Part shown: positions 7,356 through 14,160 of the stretch, in pieces
Numbering within the stretch: position 1 is the first letter of the stretch
Layout: the number at the start of each line of letters is the position of its first letter
DNA from: DASQEH01 sp038239485
Lineage (GTDB): Bacteria; Actinomycetota; Actinomycetes; Propionibacteriales; Nocardioidaceae
Length of the DNA: 14,257 bases
Assembly: GCA_038239485.1 (NCBI GenBank)
Contig: JBBSET010000072.1
Coordinates: 1 to 14,257 of the forward strand
Direction: 5' to 3'
The notes under the pieces: generated by a model
Seen by the model: only the letters and a program-made list of their open reading frames with translations
Database searches by the model: none
Told to the model about the DNA's origin: nothing
Program-made: the position numbers and the translations under genes

Positions 7356-7500
7356 ACGGGAGACATGACGGAGGAGTCGATTCGCCCAGTCGACACGCTG
7401 CGCGGTCGTTGGACTTCCTCGCTACCACCTGCCATGCAGGCCCTGGGGGGCCGATAGGCCCAGGCCCACGTGCAGCCTCGTGCAGAACCGTTCATCACCC

Positions 7501-7524
7501 CGCACAGCCTCTTGAGGCTGTGCG
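7501..7524. terminator. Long perfect hairpin, candidate terminator
   Basis: Arms CGCACAGCCTC (7501-7511) and GAGGCTGTGCG (7514-7524) are exact over 11 bp with only TT between them, so the folded form would open a few central pairs. It lies about 300 bases downstream of lanC. No T-run on either strand. Confidence 0.5.
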
Positions 7525-7660
7525 GTCCCAGGTCGGTCCCGTCCCGACGACCCGGCGCAGCGGTCAAGCGTTGGTGGAAGTGTCGGCGGCGTGAAGGACG
7601 AGAGCTCACCAGGATCGTCGGGGCACCAGGTCGCACGGGTCGATGGGCGGATAGCTGCCC

Positions 7661-7680
7661 GGTCAGGTCCTGGCCTGACC
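7661..7680. terminator. Hairpin downstream of lanC, candidate terminator
   Basis: GGTCAGG (7661-7667) and CCTGACC (7674-7680) are exact arms around TCCTGG, about 147 bases beyond the lanC stop. No T-run; assignment by position only. Confidence 0.4.
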
Positions 7681-7826
7681 ATGCGGCGATTCTGAGGGAA
7701 GACGCGAGTTCGCATCAGGCCGATCGGGCGCCCTGCATCACACGGCCAGCCGCCCAGCGAGCCAGCGGACAGGCACGACGTCGCAGTACCGAGACGACCG
7801 TCGCGCCACGACCCGGAGCAGGCGAG

Positions 7827-9149
7827 CTACCCGAGCGCCCACCAGGTGTCCATGCGCTCGACAGCAGCAGCGTCGGACCCCTCGTCCACCACTCGGCTGG
7901 CGCGGAAGAGGAACGCCGCGATCCCGGCGGCTCCCTGCATCCAGCCGACGCCTGGCGGCAACAGCGGCTCGGCGGCTCGATGCTCGACGAACCGCCAGTA
8001 GGTATCCGGTCCCCTGACAACAGCGCGCTGGACGAGCGCGTCGGCGAGGTCCAGGGCGAACCCGAGATCGGTGTCCTCGCCACCACGCTGCCACGAGTCC
8101 AGGAACACGTCCCCGACGCCCGCGGTACCACAGCAGCGCCCGTCGTTGTCCCAGAAGCCGGGGTATAGGCGAGCGGGCAGTCCCGACGAACGCACGCTGT
8201 GCAGCGATCTCCGGTGCCAGCCGAGCGTCGCCGTGCCGGCGATGGCCGGGACGCCGGCGCGGGCCAGAGCGAGGAACAACAGTGAGGTGCCGGTGGCCCC
8301 GTGGCACCACGTGTAGGTGACGGGGTCCTCCCCGGTGAGACCGAGCGGAAGGTAGCGGGGGACGACGAACCCCTCTCCCGTCGCATCGCCCAGAGCCACC
8401 AGGTGCTCGGCCCCACTGCAGGCCGCCGCCGTCAGGTCCGAGCGGTCGAGCTCAGCGCCGGCCAGCGCGAGAGCTGAGGCGATCCCCGCCACCCCGTGGG
8501 AGAAGTTCGGCATCTGCGCGTCAGAGTCGGGACGGAAGCGCCGCGGCACGAACCGCCAGTTCAACCCCGTCGCCGCGGGTTCCGCCTCGGCCATCAGCAC
8601 CGCGGCAGCCGTCTCGGCCAGCTCGGCGGCGCCTGGTACCCCCGTCCTTCGCGCCCACAGGCCCGCGAGAAGGACGCCGGCGGTGCCGAGCGTGACGTCG
8701 TTGACGCGCGCATCCGGCAGGTACCGCGGCGGCCCGACAGAAGTCTGGGGCCAGCCGTCGGGTGTCGCGAGAGCCGCCAGCCGCGCCACCGCGGCCTCGG
8801 TCCCGGCGGTGTCGAGTGAGGTGAGGACCCCGATGGAGCTGACCAGCCCGTCGAAGAACGAGCAGTCCGTCTGGGCCGCGATCGCCTCGCGCAGGCGGTC
8901 GGCGATCGCCCCGGCTACGTCGTGCTCCTCCTCCGTCCAAGGCCGAGCAAGGCGGATCTCGGCGAGCGCGTGAGCGAGACCACCCACGCCGCTGTGCATC
9001 CCGTCGCGGTCCCACGGGGCAGCCGTGCTTGCCGGGACGGTGACCGACGCCGGAATCCACGGACCGTCGTCCCAGCGCACCTGGTCGAGCACCCACCGCC
9101 ACGCCGCCTCGGCAGTGTCTCGGTATGACTCAGAGGTGCGGGCGGCCAC
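7827..9149 (-). CDS. LanC-like zinc protein (lanthionine synthetase C family), stand-alone, CCG zinc motif
   Basis: A 440-aa protein with the repeated Gly-rich motifs of the LanC alpha-toroid: DGMHSGVGGLAH (49-60), DGLVSSIG (100-107), DVTLGTAGV (151-159), NFSHGVAGI (215-223), TWCHGATG (280-287), GRCCGTAGVG (337-346) and GWMQGAAGI (402-410). LanC enzymes use zinc to add Cys thiols to dehydroamino acids. By family comparison His218 is the catalytic acid/base and Cys282, Cys339 and position 340 are zinc ligands; position 340 is Cys rather than the usual His of LanC. Three-Cys ligation is known from some LanM enzymes such as ProcM. No dehydratase, precursor, protease or transporter gene is nearby, so the substrate is unknown. 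GTG start at 9149 without a clear ribosome site; 82 bases separate it from the divergent tetR, which may control it. Confidence 0.9.
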   Translation of the reverse strand: MAARTSESYRDTAEAAWRWVLDQVRWDDGPWIPASVTVPASTAAPWDRDGMHSGVGGLAHALAEIRLARPWTEEEHDVAGAIADRLREAIAAQTDCSFFDGLVSSIGVLTSLDTAGTEAAVARLAALATPDGWPQTSVGPPRYLPDARVNDVTLGTAGVLLAGLWARRTGVPGAAELAETAAAVLMAEAEPAATGLNWRFVPRRFRPDSDAQMPNFSHGVAGIASALALAGAELDRSDLTAAACSGAEHLVALGDATGEGFVVPRYLPLGLTGEDPVTYTWCHGATGTSLLFLALARAGVPAIAGTATLGWHRRSLHSVRSSGLPARLYPGFWDNDGRCCGTAGVGDVFLDSWQRGGEDTDLGFALDLADALVQRAVVRGPDTYWRFVEHRAAEPLLPPGVGWMQGAAGIAAFLFRASRVVDEGSDAAAVERMDTWWALG

Positions 9150-9231
9150 CTTGGCGATGATGACAGGGCGGCGGTCCCACGACCAGCCCGCGGGTATTGA
9201 CTATGGCATCCCCCTAGCGAAGCATGAGGCG
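9150..9231. promoter_or_regulatory. Shared promoter region of the divergent lanC-like and tetR genes
   Basis: 82 bases between divergent starts, the usual place for a TetR-type operator. A TTGACT hexamer (9197-9202) resembles a -35 for tetR but has no well-spaced -10. GAGG-N6-CCTC (9226-9239) is a short dyad overlapping the tetR start. No long operator palindrome is evident. Confidence 0.45.
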
Positions 9232-9918
9232 ATGACCTCCGGTACCCGCAGCTCAACCCGCGTCTACCGGTCGAGCCTTCGGGAGGCGCAGGCGCGGCGG
9301 ACCCGCCGATCCGTCCTCGAGGCGGCCTCGTCGGTCTTCCTCGCCCAGGGGTACGCCGGCGCGACGATGCGTGCGATCGCGACCCGGGGCGGCGTCTCCG
9401 TACCCACGCTGGAACTGCTGTTCGGCACCAAGGCCCGCCTGCTCAAGGCCGCGGTCGACGTGGCCATCGCCGGTGACGACGAGGCGGTGCCCGTTCTGGA
9501 GCGCGCCTGGACGACGAATGCCACAAACGCCACCAGTGTGGACGAGCTGCTCGCGATAGTCGCCCGCGTCCTCGCTCCGGCCCAGGCACGGTCCGCCGGG
9601 CTCGTGCTGGCGGTCTTCGAAGGTGCGGCGACTGACGCCGAGCTGGCTGAGCTGACCGGGCAGATGACGGCCCAACGGACCACGACCGCGGGGTGGATCG
9701 TCGACGCCGTGAGTCGCCACGGCCCCCTGCGGCACGAGTCCAGCCGATGTGAGGCCATCGAGACGCTCTTGGTCCTGATGGATCCCGCTGTCTTCGACCG
9801 GCTGGTCCGACAGCGTGGCTGGCCCCTGGAGCAGTACCAGCGCTGGTTCGCTCGTTCCGCCAAGCGGCTGCTCACCGCCGACGACCCCGTACCCAGATCT
9901 AGAAGGAGACCAATGTGA
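9232..9918 (+). CDS. TetR/AcrR-family transcriptional regulator
   Basis: 228-aa regulator. The N-terminal TetR HTH spans about residues 24-72 (RRSVLEAASSVFLAQGYAGATMRAIATRGGVS, then PTLELLFGTKARLL), preceded by a basic stretch. The rest is an all-helical ligand-binding domain whose ligand cannot be predicted. Start: ATG at 9232 with GAGG only 2 bases upstream, weak; the frame continues upstream without a better start outside the lanC gene. Its stop overlaps the GTG of the VOC gene by 4 bases, and it is divergent from lanC. It probably represses both its own operon and lanC, as inferred from layout. Confidence 0.9.
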   Translation: MTSGTRSSTRVYRSSLREAQARRTRRSVLEAASSVFLAQGYAGATMRAIATRGGVSVPTLELLFGTKARLLKAAVDVAIAGDDEAVPVLERAWTTNATNATSVDELLAIVARVLAPAQARSAGLVLAVFEGAATDAELAELTGQMTAQRTTTAGWIVDAVSRHGPLRHESSRCEAIETLLVLMDPAVFDRLVRQRGWPLEQYQRWFARSAKRLLTADDPVPRSRRRPM

Positions 9919-10724
9919 GCCCAGATGATGTTCATCGACCCGGTCAGCACCCCCAGCACGGCCAGATCCTATACCTGCAGCTGCCAGCGCTCGACGTCGC
10001 GGACTCGGCCGCCTTCTACCGGGGCGTCTTCGGCTGGTCCGTCGATCCCGCGAACGGTGGCTTCGAGGCACCAGGAGTCATCGGGCAGCTGACCACCGAC
10101 CAGCCGCCCGCGGCCTCCGGCGGCCCGGTCATCTGGCTATTCGTCGACCAGCTCTGGCCGACCCTCGAACGCGTCACGTCATCTGGAGGCCTGGTCCATG
10201 CGCGACCGCAGCTCGATGGCGGTGAGCGCTGGCTGGTCGAGGTCGCGGACCCGGCCGGGAACCGGCTCGGCGTGGTCGCGCCGGTCCAGCCGCCACAGTC
10301 CCAGACGATGATCGCCGTGTCGGATGTCGAGGCTGCCGGCCGGTGGTACCAGGAGCTTCTCGGACTGGTGAGCGGCCACGGCGGCACGGAGTACGAACGG
10401 CTGCTCGCCGACGGTGTCCTCGTCCTCCAGCTCCATGCCCGCGAGGTCGAGCATCATCACGGCCTGATCACCAGTTCCCACGGGCAGCTCGGCGCCGGCG
10501 TCCTTCTGTGGTTCGGGGAAGTTACTGACTTCGACGACGTCGTCACCCGCGCGGAACGGCTGAACGCGATCGTGGTACGACAGCCGCATCGAAACCCTCC
10601 GACGGGAGAGGGAAACGGCCCCAGCCACCGCGAGATCTGGGTCCAGGACCTCGACGGGTACACCGTCGTCGTCGCGAGTCCCGACGGCGAGGCGTTCGAG
10701 CCGGGCGCAGGCCCAGCAGACTGA
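9915..10724 (+). CDS. VOC-superfamily protein with two glyoxalase-like domains
   Basis: 269-aa protein built of two tandem VOC domains: residues about 17-126 (YLQLPALDVADSAAFYRGVFGWSV to VADPAGNRLGVV) and about 130-258 (MIAVSDVEAAGRWYQELLGL to WVQDLDGYTVVVASP). The family includes metal-dependent lyases, dioxygenases and drug-sequestering resistance proteins; the first domain resembles the actinobacterial CFP30B/hydroxylase-like group. The specific activity is not predictable. GTG at 9915 has a strong AGAAGGAG ribosome site (9901-9908) and overlaps the tetR stop, so the two are co-translated. Such tetR-VOC pairs commonly serve in resistance to, or modification of, small molecules. The adjacent divergent LanC-like enzyme may be part of the same response. 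Confidence 0.88.
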   Translation: MSPDDVHRPGQHPQHGQILYLQLPALDVADSAAFYRGVFGWSVDPANGGFEAPGVIGQLTTDQPPAASGGPVIWLFVDQLWPTLERVTSSGGLVHARPQLDGGERWLVEVADPAGNRLGVVAPVQPPQSQTMIAVSDVEAAGRWYQELLGLVSGHGGTEYERLLADGVLVLQLHAREVEHHHGLITSSHGQLGAGVLLWFGEVTDFDDVVTRAERLNAIVVRQPHRNPPTGEGNGPSHREIWVQDLDGYTVVVASPDGEAFEPGAGPAD

Positions 10725-10763
10725 CAGCACGCCGATGCTTGGAGTGGCTCTTCGGTGGGAGGG

Positions 10764-10859
10764 CTAGGACGTGTTCCAGATCAGGTAGGTCTTGCGTAGC
10801 ATCTTCCGCAGACTGATGGCCTCGTCGTCGTCGATTGCGGTGAGCTTCATCGCGGCCAT
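10764..10859 (-). CDS. Possible 31-aa peptide or 5' remnant of a lost gene
   Basis: Encodes MAAMKLTAIDDDEAISLRKM and 11 more residues ending in YLIWNTS. It is preceded by an exact AAGGAGG (10863-10869), although only 3 bases from the ATG, which is short; the second ATG, 9 bases on, is 12 bases away. It lies just downstream of the tadB remnant on the same strand. It could be a genuine small protein or the start of a gene whose remainder was lost when the locus was rearranged. No family recognised. Confidence 0.35.
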   Translation of the reverse strand: MAAMKLTAIDDDEAISLRKMLRKTYLIWNTS

Positions 10860-10934
10860 GGGCCTCCTTGGAACGAGATCCGCGGTCGGCTTGCGCCGCG
10901 GGTGCCGACAGCGTCCATCCTGCCGCGTGATGCG

Positions 10935-11300
10935 TCAGGTGAGCACACGTCGCTCGTCGGGCAGACGCCCCAGTCGGACCATCAAGCGATACGCCACGAA
11001 GCAGGCCACCGCTCCCACCACCAGCACGATGACCCCGGCCGTGGACCGGTACCGCCCGATGACGTCGGGCTGCAAGGACAGAGCAAGCAGGACCGCCCAC
11101 GGGGAGGCCGCTCGCAACGGCTCCGGACCTCGCTCGCCCAGCTGCATCAACGCCTCCGGCAGCGACAACCCCGCCCGCACCGCCGATGCCAGGCTGCCCA
11201 CCGTCTCCGGCCACCTCGGCCAGCTCGCGCTCCGGCTCGCGGCGCATCGGCGTATGACGGCCACGCCACACGGCCGGAACCAGTACGCGAAGCCTCAGCT
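10935..11300 (-). pseudogene. tadB: tadB remnant with internal deletion and frameshift
   Basis: Pieces of a TadB-type T2SF membrane protein (Tad pilus platform). Reading right to left, RREPERELAEV is in one frame; the match then continues in another as WPETVGSLASAVRAGLSLPE and ALMQLGERGPEPLR, so a frameshift lies near 11210-11220 (about 2 bases lost). After EPLR the sequence jumps to AASPWAVLLALSLQPDVIG and on to YRLMVRLGRLPDERRVLT, the normal C-terminal membrane segment and end of TadB. Roughly 100 or more residues of the conserved middle are missing, as is most of the N-terminus. It is therefore a pseudogene. Its stop should abut tadC, but tadC begins 6.9 kb away at 4052 in the same orientation. 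Confidence 0.8.
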
Positions 11301-11305
11301 CGGTG

Positions 11306-11320
11306 GAGAGTCGGACTCTC
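11306..11320. promoter_or_regulatory. Perfect palindrome upstream of the ABM-fold gene
   Basis: GAGAGTC-G-GACTCTC (7-bp exact arms) ends 23 bases before the ATG at 11344. It could be an operator or a 5'-mRNA hairpin controlling that gene. Confidence 0.4.
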
Positions 11321-11343
11321 GCCCGGATGGGAGAATGCTCGCC

Positions 11344-11643
11344 ATGGCAAGCGTTGGAGTCTTAGCTCACTTCGAGTTCAAGAACGGGAAGGAGGCCGCC
11401 GCCCAGCAGTTCTTCGACGACGGGAAGCTCACTGTCGAGGATCAGCCCCCGTCGACCCGGTGGTACGCCTTCCGGATCGGACCGAACACCTACGGTGCCT
11501 TCGCCGTTTTCGCCAGGGACGAGGACAGGGAGGCACTTCTGTCCTCGGGCGGCCCGAGAGCCTCGCGAGCCAACGCCGAGTTGTTCGAGACTGAGCCGTC
11601 ATTCCAGAAAGTTGACATTATCGCTGCGCGAGAGGGCTGTTGA
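11344..11643 (+). CDS. Antibiotic biosynthesis monooxygenase (ABM) domain protein
   Basis: A 99-aa single-domain protein of the dimeric alpha/beta-barrel fold: VGVLAHFEFKNGKEAAAQQF (beta1 and helix), TRWYAFRIGPNTYGAFAVF (two central strands), and a C-terminal helix and strand ending PSFQKVDIIAA. The pattern is that of the small putative quinol monooxygenases/ABM proteins, which may oxidise aromatic substrates without cofactors; the substrate is unknown. The ATG at 11344 has GGGAGA (11329-11334) 9 bases upstream; an in-frame ATG at 11335 abuts that site and is less likely. It is transcribed away from the tadB remnant and stands alone. The final residues REGC are atypical but cannot be judged. 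Confidence 0.82.
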   Translation: MASVGVLAHFEFKNGKEAAAQQFFDDGKLTVEDQPPSTRWYAFRIGPNTYGAFAVFARDEDREALLSSGGPRASRANAELFETEPSFQKVDIIAAREGC

Positions 11644-11802
11644 CCCCCCGCCAGCAGGACCCGAATGCGCCATCGGCACGACCGGGTCCGGGGATAGGAT
11701 CACCGCGCCGTCTGGTCGTCGTCTTCGAGCGTCGTCGCTCGTGCGGTCCCCGTCGACAGTGCGGCTCGCTGAGCCTGCAGGCCTCGTCGGTGAGTGACCC
11801 AG

Positions 11803-11869
11803 GTCCCGCAACCGGAATGCTGGCGGGCCATGATGCGCCCAAGCGCGATGGGCGGGCGGGTTGCGGGAC
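11803..11869. repeat. Inverted repeat, possible small mobile-element remnant
   Basis: GTCCCGCAACC (11803-11813) and GGTTGCGGGAC (11859-11869) are exact 11-bp inverted copies 45 bases apart; the spacer contains a further GCGC/GCGC and CCAT/ATGG symmetry. It lies between the ABM gene and the truncated cupin gene, where the cupin N-terminus has been lost. It may be a terminal-repeat relic or a large terminator hairpin for the ABM gene. Confidence 0.5.
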
Positions 11870-11885
11870 GTCCGATGGGCGCCTA

Positions 11886-12149
11886 GCGCCCCGCGGCTTG
11901 CCCCACACCTTCGCCAACCTCAGCGACGAGCCGATACAAGGCATCGGTCTGATCAACCCGAGCGGCTTCGAGCAGCTCTTCGCCGAGATCGCCGACTATC
12001 TCACCTCAACCGGCGGACAACCCGACCCGAACGTGATCCTCCAGATCAAGGAACTTTCGCTGACCGCGAACCCGGGCCCGAGCGAATACTCGATCCTGCA
12101 ACCTCGGACCCTCTTGTGGTCGGTGAGCCCGTCCACCAACAGCGCGTGA
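11886..12149 (+). pseudogene. C-terminal stub of a cupin-domain protein
   Basis: About 55 residues, from APRGLPHTFANLSDEPI through GIGLINPSGFEQLFAEIADYL to PDPNVILQIKE, match the C-terminal part of actinobacterial cupin proteins, in which a beta-barrel metal site precedes a conserved PRGxPHTFxN segment. The N-terminal metal-binding strands are missing; the open frame upstream to 11640 shows no cupin sequence. From about 12054 on, the frame reads through the antisense of a transposase fragment (12051-12245), so the original C-terminus is replaced too. The gene is therefore damaged at both ends and not expected to function. Confidence 0.7.
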
Positions 12150-12245
12150 GGCGCCGGCGCCGTCGGCGCGGACCAGTAGCTTGTTGCGGTGTGTCGCCGG
12201 GACCTGACCGATCGCCTGGTGGAGTTTGCTGGTGAAATGTTTGGC
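12051..12245 (-). pseudogene. IS1380-family transposase fragment, degenerate
   Basis: Translated on the minus strand, FTSKLHQAIGQVPATHRNKL followed by LVRADGAGAS matches the IS1380-type DDE transposase region around the catalytic Asp (LVRADGAG). After a frameshift near 12148-12152 it continues as HALLVDGLTDHKRVRG and CRIEYSLGPGFAVSE in a second frame, matching the next family segment (THxLLDxLT ... EYSVGF). Only about 65 codons remain. Its right edge touches the stop codon of the lipoprotein gene and its left edge the broken cupin gene, so it marks an old insertion. Confidence 0.72.
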
Positions 12246-13799
12246 CTACGGCGCTACCTGGAGGTTGCGGGTGTTATAGCCGTCTGCTGCGACGATGGAC
12301 TGGCTGAGCCATACCCGTCCGGTTGGGTTGGTGAGGACTGCGGACAGACCGGGGTGGGCGCTGGATCGGTCGCCCCATCGGCAGGTTCCGCCGCAGCTGA
12401 TATGGGTCCCGTCGCCCGCTGAGGCGACGATGACGGGGCTGACTCCGGTTCTACCTTGCTCGGAGGCGACGTCAACCCCCACGCTGGTGGTCGAGGAGGA
12501 TTGGTTGAACCCGATGACCATGTTCTGGCCGAAGCCTTTTGACGTTTTGCTTTTGTAGGCGCGGTCTGAGGAGATGGTCGGGTAGTAGTAGTCGAGGTTG
12601 GCGTCGGCGATGGTGCCCGATTGAAGGACGGTGCCGCTGGTGCTGATCTCGTACCAGCGGGCCGCCGCGCCGTTGCCGCCGAAGATTGTGTGGGACGTCC
12701 ACAACACCGCTGCGCCGTTGTCCCACGATTGCAACACCTGATAGAGACGGGCGTCATTTGTTGACAGCATGTCGGTGGTTCCGGGCTGGTCAGCGTTCGC
12801 GGGGATCGAGTATGAGGTGACGGGCACCGAGGTGCCGCCGGAGAACACTGGGGTGCCGGCGGCGCTCTTGGTCACCGTGTACTTGGTCAGACTCGACCCA
12901 CCAGACCACACGCTCGACAAGATGTACCCGACCGAGCTGGGGTCGGTCTGGTGTGCCGGCACGGGGGTGAACTGGAAGCCGGTTGCCTGTCCGTTGGTGG
13001 GGGCTGGCGGGCAGGTGGTCAGGTCCGCCGCGGCGGGCTTTGTGGCCCAGTAGACGCTTGAGCCGGTGTAGCTGCTGCCGCCGGCGTAGTTGTTCTCGCC
13101 GATGAGCAGGAAGTCCCTGGTGGCACCGAGCCGCGGATAGTCGGTCAAGGATGTTCCCGAGGTTGGCATTTGGTAGTGGCAGAAGTCGTTGGTCGACGAG
13201 GGGCTTGCGGTCTTGGAGAATCCATAGTCGAGTCGCCAGTTGCCGGCGGCGTCTTGGTCGATGAGGACGTAGAAGAACTTCTTGCTGGCCTGGTCGAAGA
13301 TGATCTCGGGGTCTCCGACATACGTGCTGGTGGTGCCCGTGAGGTTGAATGTGGTGTCGGTGGCGACGAGGCCGAGGCTGGCCGAGTAGAAACCGACGGT
13401 GTTGTTGATGACTTCGACGTAGCGGGTACCGCCTCGGGCACCGTTCGCGTCGGTGGGATACCACCCCGCGGCGTCGTGCACCCCCGCCTTGTTCAGTATC
13501 AGGGTCGGGGCCGGCGAGGTGGTCGGGGAATGTGACGATACCCGACCGGACCTGGCCTTGGCGGCAGCGTTTGCCTGTGCCTTCAGCAGGTTGAACTTCG
13601 CGTTGTTCGGAGTTTCAGGATGGAACAGTTTGCCCCTCTCGGGCTTGTCCGCTCCGGTCTCACCCGACTGTTGCGCGTCAGCCTGCGAGGGGTGGACGGT
13701 GGCAGCACCGCTGACATGAGTTGAGTGCTGTCCCGAACCGCATGAAGCGGTGAGAAGCGCGGCGATGACAACCGGACCGACTTTTCGGACACGAAGCAT
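12246..13799 (-). CDS. Secreted lipoprotein of unknown function, probable beta-propeller-like
   Basis: A 517-aa protein. The start at 13799 gives MLRVRKVGPVVIAALLTASC, a short signal peptide with lipobox LTAS-Cys20, so the mature protein should be lipid-anchored outside the membrane; the frame is open further upstream (13886) but this start fits the signal. A Gln/Thr/Pro-rich linker (about 21-95) is followed by a strand-rich domain with DPEIIFDQASKKFFYVLID, DYPRLGATRDFLLIGENNY and, near the C-terminus, CRWGDRSSAHPG. WGD-S-A and DP-x-x-FD elements of this type occur in extracellular beta-propeller and sialidase-like folds. No catalytic residues can be assigned. The N-terminal region resembles no named family I know. 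It ends directly against the IS1380 fragment. Confidence 0.78.
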   Translation of the reverse strand: MLRVRKVGPVVIAALLTASCGSGQHSTHVSGAATVHPSQADAQQSGETGADKPERGKLFHPETPNNAKFNLLKAQANAAAKARSGRVSSHSPTTSPAPTLILNKAGVHDAAGWYPTDANGARGGTRYVEVINNTVGFYSASLGLVATDTTFNLTGTTSTYVGDPEIIFDQASKKFFYVLIDQDAAGNWRLDYGFSKTASPSSTNDFCHYQMPTSGTSLTDYPRLGATRDFLLIGENNYAGGSSYTGSSVYWATKPAAADLTTCPPAPTNGQATGFQFTPVPAHQTDPSSVGYILSSVWSGGSSLTKYTVTKSAAGTPVFSGGTSVPVTSYSIPANADQPGTTDMLSTNDARLYQVLQSWDNGAAVLWTSHTIFGGNGAAARWYEISTSGTVLQSGTIADANLDYYYPTISSDRAYKSKTSKGFGQNMVIGFNQSSSTTSVGVDVASEQGRTGVSPVIVASAGDGTHISCGGTCRWGDRSSAHPGLSAVLTNPTGRVWLSQSIVAADGYNTRNLQVAP

Positions 13800-14160
13800 T
13801 GCTAAACCCGTTCCCTGGAATGACTGATGGTCGGAGGCTAGCGCAGTTCGTTGCCGCCATCCATTTCTGCGGTAAAGCGAGAGCATTAGGGTCCGCTACC
13901 GGTGCATAACGCCACATTGGATATCGGAGGATTGACGCTTCGAGGTTGGAGAGTTCTACCCCAGAGATGCCCCTGGTGTTCCGGTCGAATCGTTGCTTGA
14001 AGAACACCGATCCTCTGGCCACGCAAGGGCATTCTCGCTCTGCTGCTCGCTCAACCGGCGCAGCCCATCGGTAGATCCAGGCTGAAGGGCAAGTCACGAG
14101 CCGACCGCGCACCCAACCTCCGTGGACAGAACCGTCTAGATATCCCACGCCCCGAAGGTG
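13800..14160. other. Intergenic region upstream of the lipoprotein gene
   Basis: No supported gene. It should contain the lipoprotein promoter (minus strand), but I see no convincing -35/-10 pair. The right end, with GTGGGATATC read on the minus strand just after the IS110 transposase stop, probably contains the end of that insertion sequence. Confidence 0.5.

Larger units (their letters stand above)
7356..7826. other. Intergenic region between the DUF6907-like gene and lanC
   Basis: I find no supported gene on either strand. In particular no short Cys/Ser/Thr-rich ORF with a ribosome site suggests a lanthipeptide precursor. It holds two strong hairpins (7501-7524 and 7661-7680), annotated separately, that could stop transcription coming from lanC. 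Confidence 0.6.

Noticed and set aside
7422..7715. Minus-strand open frames downstream of lanC considered as a lanthipeptide precursor
   Set aside because: They run through strong hairpins, have no leader/core pattern or ribosome site, and read like random GC-rich sequence.
7470..8168. 232-aa plus-strand frame opposite lanC
   Set aside because: Antisense shadow of the lanC 3' end; high GC keeps several frames open.
10543..11271. 242-aa minus-strand frame overlapping the VOC gene and tadB remnant
   Set aside because: Only its first residues (RREPERELAEV) belong to TadB; the rest is out-of-frame reading after the frameshift.
11640..11885. N-terminal part of the long frame containing the cupin stub
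   Set aside because: No cupin strands or other family sequence; likely noncoding sequence fused by chance to the stub.
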